DNA of 64,000 bases from Acridotheres tristis. Lineage: Eukaryota; Chordata; Aves; Passeriformes; Sturnidae. The stretch spans positions 1,935,001 to 1,999,000 of the forward strand of contig CM072908.1 of assembly GCA_037013685.1 (NCBI GenBank), written 5' to 3'. The position numbers were made by a program, and so were the translations under genes. A model generated the notes under the pieces. The model was not told the DNA's origin and did not search any database. It worked only from the letters and a program-made list of their open reading frames with translations. Below are positions 1 through 11,614 of the stretch, piece after piece (the stretch's first letter is position 1; the number at the start of each line of letters is the position of its first letter).

Positions 1-890
1 AAAAGCAAATTTCTCAGAGCTTTATCTCGTTCCTAAAGAGGAAAAAAAATAACAAATTTCTCAGAGCTTCATTTTGCTCCAAAAGAGGAGAAAATAACAA
101 ATTTCTCAGAGCCTCATCTCGCTCCTAAAGAGGAAAATAACAAATTTCTCAGAGCTTTATCTTGTTCCTAAAGAGGAAAATAACAAATTTCTCAGAGCTT
201 TATCTTATTCCTAAAGAGGAAAATAACAAATTTCTCATTCTCACTTGCTCCTGGAGGAGAATTTCAGAACCTTATCTTGCTCCTGGAGAAGAAAACAACA
301 AATTTCTCAGAGCTTCATTTTGCTCCTGGAGAAGAAAAAATAACAAATTTCTCAGAGCTTCATTTTTGCTCATAAAAAGGAAAAAAAAAAGCAAATTTCT
401 CAGACCTTTATCTTTCTCCTGGAGGAGAAAAAAAAAAAATTTCTCAGACCTTTATCCTGCTCCTAAAGAGGAGAAAATAACAAATTTCTCAGAGTTTTAT
501 TTTTGCTCCTGGAGGAGAAAATAACGAATTTCTCAGAGTTTTATTTTGCTCCTGGAGGAGAAAAAATAACAAATTTCTCACAGCTTTATCTTTCTCCTGG
601 AGGAGAAAATAACAAATTTCTCAGACCTTTATCTTTCTCCTGGAGGAGAAAAAAAAAAAATTTCTCAGAGCTTCATTTTGCTCCTGGAGGAGAAAAAATA
701 ACAAATTTCTCAGACCTTTATCTTTCTCCTGGAGGAGAAAAAACCCAAATTTCTCAGAGCTTTATCTTGCTCCTAAAGAGGAGAAAATACCAAATTTCTC
801 AGAGTTTTATTTTTGCTCCTGGAGGAGAAAATAACGAATTTCTCAGAGTTTTATTTTTGCTCCTGGAGGAGAAAATAGCAATTTTATTCC
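1..890. repeat. Minisatellite, about 45 bp unit, ACAP3 intron
   Basis: About 19 imperfect copies share the core tttctcagagctt followed by a variable poly-A run. The array touches the left edge, so its full size is unknown. The sequence 880-960 is unique but shows no exon that I can defend. Confidence 0.85.
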
Positions 891-959
891 TGCTGCAGGG
901 AATGTGCCCGACCCTCCCTGCTTGTTTTGGGAACACGAGGCCCTGCTGGAATCCTTCAC

Positions 960-1905
960 GTGTTCCTGCAATAATCCCATTTTCCTGCCTGCAATAATCC
1001 CATTTTTCCTGCCTGCAATTAATCAATCACCTTTTCCTGCCTGCAATAATCCAATTTTCCTGCCTGCAATAATCCCATTTTTCCTGCCTGCAATTAATCA
1101 GTCACCTTTTCCTGCCTGCAATTAATCACCTTTTCCTCCCTGCAATCCCATTTTTCCTGCCTGGATCAATCCCATTTTCCTGCCTGCAATTAATCCAATT
1201 TTCCTGCTTGCAATTAATCACCTTTTTCTCCCTGCACTCCTGTTTTTCCTGCCTGCAATAATCCCATTTTTCCTCCCTGCAATTCCATTTTCCTTGTCTG
1301 CAATAATCCTCTTTTTCTGCCTGCAATCTCATTTTCCTGCCTGGATCAATCCCATTTTTCCTGCCTGGATCAATCTCATTTTTCCTCCCTGCAATCCCAT
1401 TTTTCCTCCCTGCAATAATCCCATTTTTCCTGCCTGCAATAATCCCATTTTCCTGCCTGGATCAATCTCATTTTTCCTCCCTGCAATCCCATTTTTCCTG
1501 CCTGCAATCCCATTTTTCCTGCCTGCAATAATCCCATTTTCCTGCCTGGATCAATCCCATTTTTCCTCCCTGCAATCCCATTTTTCCTGCCTGCAATCCC
1601 ATTTTCCTCCCTGCAATCCCATTTTCCTGCCTGGATCAATCCCATTTTCCCTGCCTGCAATCACATTTTCCTGCTTGCAATCAATCTAATTTTCCTGCCT
1701 GGATCAATCCCATTTTTCCTCCCTGCAATCCCATTTTTCCTGCCTGCAATAATCCCATTTTCCTGCCTGGATCAATCCCATTTTTCCTCCCTGCAATCCC
1801 ATTTTTCCTGTCTGGATCAATCCCATTTTTCCTGCCTGCAATCCCATTTTTCCTCCCTGCAATCCCATTTTCCTGCCTGGATCAATCCCATTTTTCCTCC
1901 CTGTG
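960..1905. repeat. Minisatellite, about 21-24 bp unit (cctgcctgcaat core), ACAP3 intron
   Basis: About 40 imperfect copies of cccattttcctgcctgcaat with a variant carrying ctggatcaat. The sequence 1905-2050 after it is unique and has no recognised feature. Confidence 0.85.
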
Positions 1906-2054
1906 CCGTGGGATTTTTTGCTCTCTATAAAATCCGGCAGCAGCTCCAAAAAAAGCTCTGGGGCTCTGAAACCTTTTCCTGTCGTGGCTTCGTTCCCTCC
2001 TCCAGAGCATTCCTGGGGGTGCAGGATTCCAGGAGCCTGGCCTGTATCTGGGGC

Positions 2055-2535
2055 TTTGGTTCTGAATTTATTTATCTGGGACTTTGGTTCTGAATTTATC
2101 TGGGACTTTGGTTCTGTATTTATTTATCTGGGATTTTGGTTCTGTATTTATTTATCTGGGATTTTTGGTTCTGAATTTATTTATCTGGGACTTCTGGTTC
2201 TGTATTTATCTGGGATTTTGGTTCTGGATTTATTTACCTGGGATTTTTGGTTCTGAATTTATTTATCTGGGGCTTTGGTTCTGAATTTATTTATCTGGGA
2301 CTTCTGGTTCTGTATTTATTTATCTGGGATTTTGGTTCTGTATTTATTTATCTGGGACTTTGGTTCTGTATTTATTTATCTGGGATTTTGGTTCTGTATT
2401 TATTTATCTGGGGCTTTGGTTCTGTATTTATTTATCTGGGATTTTGGTTCTGAATTTATTTGGGATTTTTGGTTCTGTATTTATTTGGGATTTTGGTTCT
2501 GTATTTATTTATTTGGGATTTTGGTTCTATTCTGA
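2055..2535. repeat. Minisatellite, about 28 bp unit, ACAP3 intron
   Basis: About 17 copies around the core tatttatctgggattttggt. They are followed at 2535-2690 by AT-rich unique sequence without a recognised feature. Confidence 0.85.
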
Positions 2536-2689
2536 GGCCGTGCAGAATCTGGAAAATACAAAAGCTAGATATAAATACAGCTGAGTATTTAGAATATAAA
2601 TATTCTAATAAATACTTAGAATATGAAAGGCTGAATGTAAATATTTTAGAATAAAAACGTGTCCCAGTGACAACTGAGTGACCCCACCT

Positions 2690-3980
2690 GGTGTGAGCAG
2701 TGCAGAGAGCAGAGGGGTGGCACCGCTGGTGTGACAGTGCCACCCCCGGTGTGACAGTGACAGTGCCACCCCCGGTGTGACAGTGACAGTGCCACCCTTG
2801 GTGTGACAGTGACAGTGCCACCCCCGGAGTGACAGTGACAGTGCCACCCCCGGTGTGACAGTGCCACCCCTGGTGTGACAGTGACAGTGCCACCCTTGGT
2901 GTGACAGTGACAGTGCCACCGCTGGAGTGACAGTGACAGTGCCACCCCTGGTGTGACAGTGACAGTGCCACCCCCGGTGTGACAGTGACAGTGCCACCCC
3001 TGGTGTGACAGTGACACCCCTGGAGTGACAGTGACAGTGCCACCCCTGGAGTGACAGTGACAGTGCCACCCCCGGTGTGACAGTGACAGTGCCACCCCTG
3101 GTGTGACAGTGACAGTGCCACCCCTGGAGTGACAGTGACAGTGCCACCCCTGGAGTGACAGTGACAGTGCCACCCCCGGTGTGACAGTGACAGTGCCACC
3201 CCCGGTGTGACAGTGACAGTGCCACCCCTGGTGTGACAGTGACAGTGCCACCGCTGGAGTGACAGTGACAGTGCCACCCCTGGTGTGACAGTGCCACCCT
3301 TGGAGTGACAGTGACAGTGCCACCCCTGGTGTGACAGTGACAGTGCCACCCCCGGTGTGACAGTGACAGTGCCACCCCCGGTGTGACAGTGACAGTGCCA
3401 CCCCTGGAGTGACAGTGACAGTGCCACCCCTGGTGTGACAGTGACAGTGCCACCCCTGGTGTGACAGTGACAGTGCCACCCCCGGTGTGACAGTGACAGT
3501 GCCACCCCTGGAGTGACAGTGACAGTGCCACCCCCGGTGTGACAGTGACAGTGCCACCCCCGGTGTGACAGTGACAGTGCCACCCCCGGTGTGACAGTGC
3601 CACCCCTGGAGTGACAGTGACAGTGCCACCCCCGGTGTGACAGTGACAGTGCCACCCCCGGTGTGACAGTGACACCCCTGGAGTGACAGTGACAGTGCCA
3701 CCCCCGGTGTGACAGTGACAGTGCCACCCCCGGTGTGACAGTGCCACCCTTGGAGTGACAGTGACAGTGCCACCCCCGGTGTGACAGTGACAGTGCCACC
3801 CCCGGTGTGACAGTGACAGTGCCACCGCTGGAGTGACAGTGACAGTGCCACCCCCGGAGTGACAGTGACAGTGCCACCCCCGGAGTGACAGTGACAGTGC
3901 CAGCCCCGGTGTGACAGTGACAGTGCCACCCGCGGTGTGACAGTGACAGTGCCACCCCTGGTGTGACAGTGACAGTGCCA
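2690..3980. repeat. Minisatellite, 26 bp unit, ACAP3 intron
   Basis: Nearly 50 copies of a 26 bp unit containing cagtgacagtgccacccc. Copies differ at a few positions (cccggtgtg, cctggagtg), and some have lost one 6 bp cagtga block. The unit has no stop codon in several minus-strand frames, which produces spurious open frames of 400-770 codons. Confidence 0.92.
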
Positions 3981-4165
3981 CCCCCGAGCTGTCTCGGCTG
4001 CTGCTCCGCTCCTGTCCCTGTCTCAGTCCCCCAGGGCTGGCAGCAGGGACTGTCCCCAGCTGTCCCCAAGGGCTGTGGCCGTGCTGGGGCGTCCCTGCAG
4101 GAGGGGCAGCGTGGGGACACGGCCACCCCGAGGCTTGGCACCTTCTGCTGGGGCTGAGGGGGTGG
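3981..4165. other. Unique GC-rich spacer in ACAP3 intron
   Basis: Non-repetitive sequence between two arrays. A short plus-strand frame exists here but has no convincing acceptor/donor pair and no similarity that I recognise. Confidence 0.5.
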
Positions 4166-4830
4166 CAGTGCCACTGTCCCTGTGCCAGCAGCGTGTGACA
4201 CTCTGTGCCAGCAGTCTGTGACATTGTGCAGTGCCACTGTCCCTGTGCCAGCAGTATGTGACACTCTGTGCCAGCAGCGTGTGTGTGACATTGTGCAGTG
4301 CCACTGTCCCTGTGCCAGCAGTCTGTGTGTGACATTGTGCCAGCAGCGTGTGACATTGTGCCAGCAGCGTGTGTGACACTCTACAGTGTCACTGTCCCTG
4401 TGCCAGCAGTGTGTGTGTGACACCCTGCACAGCCCTGTCTCTGTGCCAGCAGCGTGTGTCATTCTGTGCCAGCAGCGTGTGACATTCTGTGCCAGCAGCG
4501 TGTGACATTCTGTGCCAGCAGTGTGTGTGTGACATTGTGCCAGCAGCGTGTGACATTCTATGCCAGCAGTGTGTGTGTGACACTCTGTGCCAGCAGTGTG
4601 TGTGTGACATTCTGTGCCAGCAGTGTGTGACATTCTATGCCAGCAGTGTGTGACATTCTGTGCCAGCAGCGTGTGACATTGTGCCAGCAGTGTGTGACAT
4701 TCTATGCCAGCAGTGTGTGTGTGACACTGTGCCAGCAGCGTGTGTGACACTCTGCAGTGCCCCTGTCCCAGTGCCAGCACTGTGTGTCACACCCTGTGCA
4801 GTGTGTGTGTGACACTCTGCAGTGCCCTGA
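4165..4830. repeat. Minisatellite with tgtgccagcag core, ACAP3 intron
   Basis: About 25 copies of an irregular 20-40 bp unit combining gtgccagcagcgtgtgacat with (TG)n stretches of varying length. It is followed at 4830-4930 by a short array of cgtgtcccc up to the next exon. Confidence 0.85.
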
Positions 4831-4978
4831 CCCGCCGTGTCCCCTCCGTGTCCCCGCCGTGTCCCCCCCGTGTCCCCCCGTGTCCCCCCGTGTCCCCCCC
4901 GTGTCCCCCCGTGTCCCCGCCGTGTCCCCGTGCCCGGGTGGTGACGTGTCCGTGCTTTGTGTCCTGTTGGCCCCGCAG

Positions 4979-5071
4979 GTCTGAGCAGTGACAGCGGCCT
5001 GGGCGGGAGCACCGATGGCAGCAGCGACGTGCTGGTGTTCGGCTCGGTGGTGGACAGTGTGACCGAGGAAG
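4979..5071 (+). CDS. ACAP3: ACAP3 exon a: Ser/Gly-rich linker
   Basis: The acceptor is ccccgcag at 4971-4978 and the donor is G|GTGGGT after 5071. The exon starts with two bases that finish a codon and ends with one base of a Glu codon. It encodes a linker around [11 protein letters not shown] followed by [14 protein letters not shown]. Confidence 0.9.
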
Positions 5072-8000
5072 GTGGGTGACACTCAGGGGAAGTGTCCTTT
5101 TCCTTTTTCCTTTTTCCTTTTTCCTTTTTCCTTTTCCTTTTCCTTTTCCTTTTCTTCTTTCCCCACTCTTCCCTTTCCCCTTCCCTTCCTTCTTTCTCTT
5201 TTTCCTTTTCCCCACCCATCTCTTTTCCCTTGCCTCCCTTTTTTCCCTTTTCTCCTTTCCTTTCCTTTCCTTTCCTTTCCTTTCCTTTCCTTTCCTTTCC
5301 TTTCCTTTCCTTTCCTTTCCTTTCCTTTCCTTTCCTTTCCTTTCCTTTCCTTTCCTTTCCTTTCCTTTCCTTTCCTTTCCTTTCCTTTCCTTTCCTTTCC
5401 TTTCCTTTCCTTTCCTTTCCTTTCCTTTCCTTTCCTTTCCTTTCCTTTCCTTTCCTTTTCTTTTCCCCACCCTTCCCTTTTCCCTTCCTTTCCCCTTTCA
5501 TCTTTCCCCTTTTCCCTTCCCTTCCCATTCCCTTCCCTTCCCTTCTTTCCCTTTTCCCCTTTCCCTTTTCCCCACCTTTTCCCCTTTTCCCCCCCTTCCC
5601 ATTCCCTTTCCCCGCGCAGAGTGCGAGGTGTCGGAGGAGTCGAGCGGGGAGGCGGAGCTGGAGCCGGAGGTGTCGGAGCTGCTGGAGGATCTGCGGGAGC
5701 TGCACCCGGGGCTGTTGCTGTCGCGGGCGGCGCTGGCCCGGAACGTGCCCCTGATGGCCCAGGCGCTGGCCCACGGCGCCGACATCAACTGGCCCAACGG
5801 CGAGGACGAGAGCAAAACGCCGCTGATGCAGGCGGTGACCGGGGTGAGCGCCCGGGGGGCATCGGGATTGGGATGGAGGGGCTGGAGAGGGGGGATTGTC
5901 CCTGGGGATGGGGGGTGATGTGGGAATTCCCTTTGGGAATTGTCCCCTGGGGATGGGGGGTGATGTGGGAATTCCCTTTGGGAATTGTCCCTGGGGATGG
6001 GGGGTGATGTGGGAATTGTCCCTGGGGATGGGGGGGTGATGTGGGAATTCCCTTTGGGAATTGTCCCCTGGGGATGGGGGGGGTGATGTGGGAATTGTCC
6101 CTGGGGATGGGGGGTGATGTGGGAATTCCCTTTGGGAATTGTCCCTGGAGATGGGGGGGGTGATGTGGGAATTCCAGAGCTTTGGGAATTGTCCCTTGGG
6201 GATGGGGGGTGATGTGGGAATTCCAGAGCTTTGGGAATTGTCCCTGGGGATGGGGGGTGATGTGGGAATTGTCCCTGGGGATGGGGGGATGATGTGGGGA
6301 ATTCCAGATGTGATGTGGGCATTCCAGATGTGATGTGGGCATTCCAGATGTGATGTGGGCATTCCAGATGTGATGTGGGCATTCCCTGTCTGTGCCCTCT
6401 TTCCCAGGGCTCCCTGATCGCCTGTGAGTTCCTGCTGCAGAACGGCGCCGACGTGAACCAAAGGGACGCTCGGGGCCGGGCGCCGCTGCACCACGCCACG
6501 TCCCTGGGACACACGGGGTGAGGGGCACAGCATTCCAGAGCCCGGGAACGGCCACCAGGGCACGGGGACCGCTGAGCGTTGTCAGCAGCTCGGAGCTGGG
6601 GGAGGCAGGGGGAGGGAATTCCTGGAAAATTTGTGTCTGGGATGGAATTCCTGAAAATTTATGGCTGGGATGGAATTCCTGGAGAATTTATGGCTGGGAT
6701 GGAATTGCTGAGAATTTGTGTCAGGGATGGAATTCGCAGAGGATTTATTGGTGAGGAGGAGCTGGGATGGAATTCCTGGAGAATTTGTGTCAGGGATGGA
6801 ATTCCTGAGAATTTGTGGCTGGGATGGGATTGCTGGAGAATTTGTGTCAGGGATGGAATTCCCGGAGAATTTATGGCTGGGATGGAATTCCTGAGAATTT
6901 GTGTCAGGGATGGAATTCCTGGAGAATTTGTGTCTGAGATGGAATTCCTGAGAATTTGTGTCAGGGGATGGAATTCCTAGAGAATTTGTGGCTGGGACAG
7001 AATTGCCAGAGGATTTATTGGTGAGGAGGAGCTGGGATGGAATTCCTGGAGAATTTGTGTCAGGGATGGAATTCCTGAGAATTAATGGCTGGGATGGAAT
7101 TGCTGGAGAATTTGTGTGTGGGATGGAATTCCTGAAAATTTGTGGCTGGGATGGAATTCCTGGAGAATTTGTGGCTGGGACAGAATTGCCAGAGGATTTA
7201 TTGGTGAGGAGGAGCTGGGATGGAATTCCCAGAGAATTTGTGTCTGGGATGGAATTCCCAGAGAATTTGTGTCTGGGATGGAATTGCTGGAGAATTTATG
7301 GCTGGGATGGAATTCCCGGAGAATTTGTGGCTGGGATGGAATTCCCAGAGAATTTATTGTTTTGGAGGAGCTGGGATTGAATTCCCAGAGAATTTGTGTT
7401 TGTGGAGGGGCTGGGATGGAATTCCCAGAGAATTTGTGGCTGGGGAGAGGATGGGATAGAAATCCCAGAGAATTTGTGGCCGTCCTGTCCCCGGCAGTGC
7501 CCAAGGGCAGGTTGGAGCAAGTTCAGGTAACGGTGATGAGATGGAATTCCACGCCCCCGGGGCTGGAACTGGGGAATTCTGGAATTCTGAGGAGCTGTGT
7601 GCCCCCAGGCAGGTGTGCCTGTTCCTGAAGCGCGGGGCCACCCAGCACGCCCTGGACGGGGACGGGCAGGACCCGCTGAGCATCGCGGTGAGCGCCGCCA
7701 ACGCCGACATCGTCACCCTGTGAGAGCCTGCGGGAACCATGGGATACTGGGAGTGATGGGAGTGATGGGGATACTGGGAATGATGGGAGTGATGGGGATA
7801 CTGGGAGTGATGGGAGTGATGGGAATGATGGGAGTGATGGGAGTGATGGGAGTGATGGGAGTGATGGGAATGATGGGAGTGATGGGAGTGATGGGAGTGA
7901 TGGGAGTGATGGGAGTGATGGGGATACTGGGAATGATGGGAGTGATGGGGATGATGGGAATGATGGGAGTGATGGGAGTGATGGGAGTGATGGGAGTGAT

Positions 8001-10308
8001 GGGAGTGATGGGAGTGATGGGAGTGATGGGGATACTGGGAGTGATGGGAATGATGGGAGTGATGGGAGTGATGGGAGTGATGGGAGTGATGGGAGTGATG
8101 GGAGTGATGGGAGTGATGGGGATACTGGGAATGATGGGAGTGATGGGAATGATGGGAGTGATGGGAGTGATGGGAGTGATGGGGATACTGGGAATGATGG
8201 GAGTGATGGGGATGATGGGAATGATGGGAATGATGGGAGTGATGGGAGTGATGGGAGTGATGGGAGTGATGGGAGTGATGGGGATACTGGGAATGATGGG
8301 AGTGATGGGAATGATGGGAATGATGGGAGTGATGGGAATGATGGGAGTGATGGGAGTGATGGGAGTGATGGGAGTGATGGGAGTGATGGGGATACTGGGA
8401 ATGATGGGAGTGATGGGAGTGATGGGAGTGATGGGGATACTGGGAGTGATGGGAGTGATGGGAGTGATGGGAATGATGGGAGTGATGGGAGTGATGGGGA
8501 TACTGGGAATGATGGGAGTGATGGGAGTGATGGGGATGATGGGAGTGATGGGAGTGATGGGGATACTGGGAATGATGGGAATGATGGGGATGGCTGGGAA
8601 TGATGGGGATACTGGGAATGATGGGAATGATGGGGAGGGCTGGGAATGATGGGAGTGATGGGGAGGGCTGGGAATGATGGGGATACTGGGAATGATGGGG
8701 ATACTGGGAATGATGGGGAGGGCTGGGAATGATGGGGATACTGGGGAGGGCTGGGAATGATGGGGAGGGCTGGGAAACACTGGGGAATGATGGGGAGTGC
8801 TGGGAGATACTGGGAATTGCTGGGGAATGATGGGGAGGGCTGGGGGATACTGGGAATTGCTGGGGAGCACTGGGAAATGCCAGGAAACACTGCCTGGGGA
8901 ATACTGGGAAACACTGGAGAAAAAACCTCCAGTTTTGGGAAATACCTGGAGACCTGGAAACTCTGGGGGAAAACTGGGAAACTCTGGGGGAAAACTGGGA
9001 AACACTGGGGGAAAACTGGGAAACACTGGGGGAAAACTGGGAAACTCTGGGGGAAAACTGGGAAACACTGGGGGAAAACTGGGAAACTCTGGGGGAAAAC
9101 TGGGAAACACTGGGGGAAAACTGGGAAACTCTGCCTGGGGAGTGGTAAACACCTGGAAACACTGCCAGCAGTGTCAGTGATTACTGAATAATAACCAAAT
9201 AATAACCGAATGATAACCAAATAATAACCCAATAACCCAGTAATAACCCAATGATAACCCAATAGTAACCGAATAACAGCCGGATAATAATCCAGTAATA
9301 TCCCAATAATGACCGAGTAATGACCCAATAATAACCCAACAATGACCCAATGATAACCCAATAATAACCGAATAATGACCGAGTAATAACTAAATAATAA
9401 CCGAATAATCGCCGAATGATAACCCAATGATAACCCAGTGATGACCCATTAATGACCCAATAATGACCAAATGATAACCCAATGATAACCCAGTGATGAC
9501 CCATTAATGACCCAATAATGACCAAATGATAACCCAATGATAACCCAGTGATAACCCATTAATGACCCAATAATGACCCAACAATAACCCAATGATAACC
9601 CAGTGATAACCCATTAATGACCCAATAATGACCAAATGATAACCCAGTGATAACCCATTAATGACCCAATAATAACCGAATAATGACCCAATAATAACCC
9701 AACAATAATCGAATAATGACCCAATAATGACCCAATAATAACCCAATAATAACCCAACAATAACCGAATAATGACCCAACAATAACCCAACAATAACGGA
9801 ATAATGACCCGATAATAACCCAATAATAACCCAACAATAACCGAGTAATGACCCAATAATGACCGAATAATAACCCAACAATAACCGAGTAATGACCCAA
9901 TAATGACCCAATAATAACCCAACAATAACGGAATAATGACCCGATAATAACCCAATAATAACCCAACAATAACCGAGTAATGACCCAATAATGACCCAAC
10001 AATAACCGAGTAATGACCCGATAATGACCGAATAATGACCCAACAATAACCCAATAATAACCCAACAATAACCCAATAATGACCGAATAATAACCCAACA
10101 ATAACCCAACAATGACCCCTAACGCCGCTCACCGTCCCCGCCCCGCTGTGTCCCCCCCAGGCTGCGCCTGGCTCGGATGAACGAGGAGATGCGGGAGGCA
10201 GAGGGACCCTTCGGGCAGCCGGGCCAGTACCCGAGCAACAGCCCCACGGAGCTGCAGTACCGCAAATGCATCCAGGAGTTCATCAGCCTCAACATCGACG
10301 ACTGCTAG
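4979..10308 (+). CDS. ACAP3: ACAP3, 3' part: ArfGAP with coiled coil, ankyrin repeats and PH domain 3 (last five coding exons)
   Basis: Join of 4979-5071, 5620-5843, 6408-6517, 7609-7719 and 10161-10308. The phases fit throughout and give 227 residues and a TAG stop; the gene starts left of the window. The family is a GTPase-activating protein for Arf6 with BAR, PH, ArfGAP and ankyrin domains, acting at endosomal and plasma membranes and in neurite growth. What is seen here is the Ser/Asp/Gly-rich linker ([16 protein letters not shown]), an acidic stretch ([17 protein letters not shown]), three C-terminal ankyrin units (core motifs [17 protein letters not shown] and [10 protein letters not shown]) and the end ISLNIDDC. 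The match to the human ACAP3 C terminus is near-colinear by recall. ACAP1 and ACAP2 are paralogues, but the linker and the SCNN1D neighbour point to ACAP3. It converges on SCNN1D. Confidence 0.93.
5090..5617. repeat. Polypyrimidine tract with (TTTCC)n core
   Basis: Almost pure C/T on the plus strand for more than 500 bases. It includes about 42 uninterrupted TTTCC pentamers at roughly 5246-5458. It ends directly at the ACAP3 acceptor at 5618-5619. Confidence 0.93.
5620..5843 (+). CDS. ACAP3: ACAP3 exon b: acidic linker and first ankyrin unit
   Basis: The acceptor AG at 5618-5619 closes a tract of about 500 bases that is almost pure pyrimidine. The donor is GTGAGC after 5843. It encodes [13 protein letters not shown], the helix [17 protein letters not shown] and the ankyrin loop [14 protein letters not shown], ending in phase 0. 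Confidence 0.92.
5850..6375. repeat. Minisatellite with gggaattgtccctggggatg core, ACAP3 intron
   Basis: About ten copies of a unit of roughly 30-60 bp. They are followed by five copies of a short unit with gatgtgggcattccagatgt that ends 30 bp before the next acceptor. Confidence 0.85.
6408..6517 (+). CDS. ACAP3: ACAP3 exon c: second ankyrin unit
   Basis: The acceptor is tttcccag ending at 6407 and the donor is GTGAGG from 6518. It encodes [18 protein letters not shown] and [15 protein letters not shown], a canonical ankyrin repeat. The last glycine codon is split across the next intron. Confidence 0.92.
6605..7480. repeat. Minisatellite, about 30 bp unit with ggaattcc, ACAP3 intron
   Basis: About 28 copies containing tggaattcctggagaatttg. 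The longer variant with gaggagctggga recurs four times, so there is some higher-order structure. Confidence 0.85.
7609..7719 (+). CDS. ACAP3: ACAP3 exon d: third ankyrin unit
   Basis: The acceptor is gcccccag ending at 7608 and the donor is GTGAGA from 7720. It encodes [16 protein letters not shown] and [17 protein letters not shown]. The downstream 2.4 kb intron is almost entirely tandem repeat. Confidence 0.92.
7735..8920. repeat. 9 bp minisatellite (gatgggagt), ACAP3 intron
   Basis: More than 100 near-identical 9-mers, periodically broken by a gatggggatactgggaat variant every 60-130 bp. It degenerates toward its right end into ggaatgctgggaa-type units. Confidence 0.92.
8925..9145. repeat. 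21 bp minisatellite, ACAP3 intron
   Basis: About nine copies containing gggaaactctgggggaaaac, alternating ctc and cac variants. Confidence 0.88.
9180..10118. repeat. 9 bp degenerate minisatellite (aataaccca/aatgaccca), ACAP3 intron
   Basis: About 100 copies of a 9-mer of the form aatRaccca. It ends about 40 bp before the final ACAP3 acceptor. It reads as open frames in three minus-strand frames; these are artefacts. Confidence 0.9.
10161..10308 (+). CDS. ACAP3: ACAP3 terminal coding exon
   Basis: The acceptor is tcccccccag at 10151-10160. It encodes [14 protein letters not shown], a Gly/Pro/Ser-rich stretch, then [17 protein letters not shown] and TAG at 10306-10308. The ending agrees with the conserved CIQEFISL tail of ACAP3. 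Confidence 0.92.
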
Positions 10309-11039
10309 GGACAGCCCGCCTCCCGCACAGCCTCGCCCCGGGGTCTCGCCATCCTCCCTGGATATTCCGTGTTTTCCCTGCAGTTTGCTGTGCTCCTGGT
10401 GCCTGCGCCCCTCTAGGGTTGAGCTCTGTGCCCGCAGGAAGGCCCAGGGGTTGTTTTTGGTTTGGTTTGGGTTTTTTTTTTCCCCCTGTGAGGTTTTGAG
10501 TTCTCATGCTTGACTACTGGATGGTTGATTATTTTTTGATTTTTTTTTTTTTAAATTTTTTTTTTGGTGAGGGTGTTTTGGGGTTTTTTTGGTTTTTTTG
10601 AATAGGAGCCTCCCCAGGGTGTGGCGTGTGGGAAGTGTGGGAGATGAGCTTAGAGTTTTAAAAGAAAAAAAAAAAAAGGGAAAAAAGTTAAAAAAAAAAA
10701 AAAGAAAAAAGAGAAGAAAAGGAAAAACCACCTGTGATCAGGAGAGAGCCACCAACACCAGGAGCAGAAGACAAAGCTGGCCCTGAACTTGGAATTCTGG
10801 CAGGGATCGTGGGGTGGAGCCTGCTCTGCCCCTGGGAGGATTCCAGGGTGCCCTCCCAGGCTGGATTTGGGGCAGGGATGCTCCGGAGGCCCGGCAGGAT
10901 CGGGATTGGGATTGGGATTGGGATTTGGGATCAGGATTTGGAGCTCCAGCTCCTCCTTTTGCTGCTCTCAGGACTGAACCAGCCGCGCTCCCCTCGCTCC
11001 CTGTCCTGGTGCCCAAAGCCATAGAGCCCTGCTGGAATT

Positions 11040-11527
11040 CCTGGGGGATTCCCATCCCATAGGATTCCAGGGGGGATTCCCATCCCATAGGATTCCTGGG
11101 GGGATTCCCATCCCATAGGATTCCTGGGGGGATTCCCATCCCATCGGATTCCTGGGGGGATTCCCATCCCATAGGATTCCAGGGGGGATTCCCATCCCAT
11201 CGGATTCCTGGGGGATTCCCATCCCATAGGATTCCTGGGGGGATTCCCATCCCATCGGATTCCTGGGGGATTCCCATCCCATAGGATTCCTGGGGGGATT
11301 CCCATCCCATAGGATTCCTGGGGGATTCCCATCCTATAGGATTCCTGGGGGGATTCCCATCCCATAGGATTCCTGGGGGGATTCCCATCCCATAGGATTC
11401 CTGGGGGATTCCCATCCCATAGGATTCCTGGGGGGATTCCCATCCCATAGGATTCCTGGGGGGATTCCCATCCCATAGGATTCCTGGGGGATTCCCATCC
11501 CATAGGATTCCTGGGGGATTCCTGGAA
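11040..11527. repeat. Minisatellite, about 27-28 bp unit (cccatcccatagg)
   Basis: About 17 copies of ggattcctggggggattccc plus catcccata. The copies differ mainly in the length of the G run (5 or 6) and in atagg versus atcgg. Confidence 0.9.
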
Positions 11528-11614
11528 GCAGCAGTGCTGATCCCTGGGAGAAGCTCCTCGCTGGCGATGGGCTCGGGGCAGGGAGGGGAACCAGCCCCAG
11601 CTGCTCAGTGCAAT

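Noticed and set aside
2456..4780. Minus-strand open frames of 774, 583 and 427 codons in the 26 bp array
   Set aside because: Frames stay open because the repeat unit lacks stop codons in several frames. The peptide is pure repeat (SLSHRGWHCHCH type), and the array lies inside an ACAP3 intron.
4635..6563. Lys/Glu/Arg/Gly-rich frame opposite the (TTTCC)n tract
   Set aside because: It runs antisense through the ACAP3 exons and the pyrimidine tract; no domain or splice support.
7523..9427. Minus-strand 634-codon Pro/Ser/Leu/Phe frame and its neighbours
   Set aside because: Translation of the 9 bp gatgggagt array; it overlaps an ACAP3 exon antisense.
9180..10118. Possible telomere-like repeat (aataaccc)
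   Set aside because: The vertebrate telomere unit is TTAGGG/CCCTAA. The unit here is a 9-mer with AATRACCCA and no CCCTAA tracts.
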